A stretch of 64,000 bases of DNA, from assembly GCF_000185805.1 (NCBI RefSeq), contig NC_014926.1, positions 390,418-454,417 on the forward strand, given 5' to 3'. How positions within the stretch are numbered: the first letter of the stretch is position 1; each line of letters starts with the position of its first letter. Positions 63,499 through 64,000 of this stretch are shown here, piece by piece. The position numbers and the translations under genes were made by a program. The DNA comes from Thermovibrio ammonificans HB-1 (GTDB taxonomy: Bacteria; Aquificota; Aquificia; Desulfurobacteriales; Desulfurobacteriaceae). The notes under the pieces are model-generated. The model searched no databases. It saw nothing but the letters and a program-made list of their open reading frames with translations, and had not been told where the DNA came from.

Positions 63499-64000
63499 CA
63501 GACCGCCTCGGGCTCTACTGCGGCGTAGGGCAGAACGAGCTTTGCGTTTCCGTAGAGGGCCCTTGCGGCCGTTCCGGCGTAGTTCCCTTTCAGCCTAATA
63601 AAGGGTTTACGGAGCTCTGGGTTTTCAGAGAAGGTCCTGTGAACGGCTCCTAATGGAAGGGAGAGTTTCCGGAGGGCCTCCTCGTACTCCCTCTCGGCAG
63701 CCCTTTTGGCCTCAAAGAGCTTCATCTGTATTCGGCTTTTAACGTTGACTTCGCCGTCTCCGGAGGTTTCAACGGATATGAATATTGAATCGGGAAGGTC
63801 GGAAAGCACCTTGGCCTGGGCCCCGTCGCTCTGGGTAGAGGGCATGCACCCGAACGGCTTAACCGAAACAACCATGTGGGTCTTTCTCTTCTTAACGTTG
63901 TAGATATGCTTTGCAACCTCAAGGTGCCCTTCGCCGCCAACTACGAAGTAGTCGAAGTAGGGCTTTGCAAGCTCGGCGAGCTCCCTTTGGGAGGGAAGCT
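63498..64000 (-). CDS. acyl-CoA dehydratase activase-related protein, C-terminal fragment (N-terminus beyond window)
   Basis: The frame is open to the right edge, giving about 166 C-terminal residues. Readable upstream of the internal ATG is YFVVGGEGHLEVAKHIYNVKKR, then MVVSVKPFGCMPSTQSDGAQ, a signature of the COG3581/DUF2229 proteins that accompany BadF/HgdC-type activases of 2-hydroxyacyl-CoA dehydratases. The cysteine of FGCMPS is probably a cluster ligand. Many such proteins in thermophiles have no known substrate. It precedes NFACT with a one-base overlap. Confidence 0.75.
   Translation of the reverse strand, partial: LPSQRELAELAKPYFDYFVVGGEGHLEVAKHIYNVKKRKTHMVVSVKPFGCMPSTQSDGAQAKVLSDLPDSIFISVETSGDGEVNVKSRIQMKLFEAKRAAEREYEEALRKLSLPLGAVHRTFSENPELRKPFIRLKGNYAGTAARALYGNAKLVLPYAAVEPEAV

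Overview
This 64 kb window is a dense, mostly ordinary chromosomal segment of a hydrogen-using, probably thermophilic bacterium. The best guess is the Desulfurobacteriaceae (Aquificota), perhaps near Thermovibrio. Reasons: moderate-to-high GC by eye with many GTG/TTG starts; an archaeal-type class I aldolase-like aminodeoxyheptulosonate synthase; a minimal SufCB pair beside a superoxide reductase; a group 3b [NiFe] hydrogenase and an Ech-type group 4 hydrogenase; bd oxidase; and EpmA-, NFACT- and COG1031-type proteins. This is inference from gene content only. No rRNA, tRNA, CRISPR array, prophage or insertion sequence was recognised.

Layout. 1-5.1 kb: coaX (cut by the left edge), argJ, a Trm10-like SPOUT protein, cysM, a FliK-like protein and a half-length ThyX relative. 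5.1-10.6 kb: rpmE, dedA, trpA, tatAC, rho, gmhA, ADH synthase. 10.6-14.9 kb (minus strand): radical SAM/HhH protein, KefC-like antiporter and its RCK/USP partner. 15-17.7 kb: sufC-sufB-superoxide reductase, facing riboflavin synthase. 17.7-26.3 kb: ppx, ugd, CDP-alcohol phosphatidyltransferase, RIB7-type reductase, dppBC, mraY, arsR (minus), cysE, a SPOR protein. 26.3-29.6 kb (minus): ilvBHC. 29.7-38.3 kb: pabB, a small RHH-like protein, kdsD and an M48 lipoprotein (minus), rpoN-glnE-unknown-kinase. 38.3-43.1 kb: rpmH-rnpA-yidD-yidC and two CNNM/CorC-type proteins. 43.1-43.4 kb: a 351-base gap containing strong inverted repeats. 43.4-53.3 kb (minus): one long hydrogenase operon. 53.4-64 kb: coaD, an aldehyde dehydrogenase and phosphoesterase (minus), epmA, ubiX (minus), argB, cydAB with small membrane proteins, then NFACT and a partial acyl-CoA dehydratase activase-type gene (minus).

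The most notable region is the hydrogenase operon, transcribed leftwards from a good sigma-70-like promoter near 53.3 kb. It runs hydB-hydG-hydD-hydA (cytosolic NAD(P)-linked group 3b enzyme), a stand-alone cyclic-nucleotide-binding-domain protein, echABCDE, a tetraheme c-type cytochrome and echF, with genes overlapping or nearly touching throughout. The large subunit hydA has an in-frame UGA exactly where the first cysteine of the C-terminal nickel-binding motif belongs. The frame continues for 20 codons with the expected rest of the motif, and a small hairpin lies at the distance expected of a bacterial SECIS element. It therefore reads as a selenocysteine-containing group 3b hydrogenase. 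A plausible reading of the whole unit is a two-hydrogenase module: the membrane enzyme couples H2 and ferredoxin to ion movement, while the soluble enzyme exchanges H2 with pyridine nucleotides. A c-type cytochrome and a nucleotide-sensing protein are built into the same transcript. Oxygen handling elsewhere in the window (CydAB with a CydX-like peptide, superoxide reductase) suits a microaerobic or aerotolerant hydrogen oxidiser.
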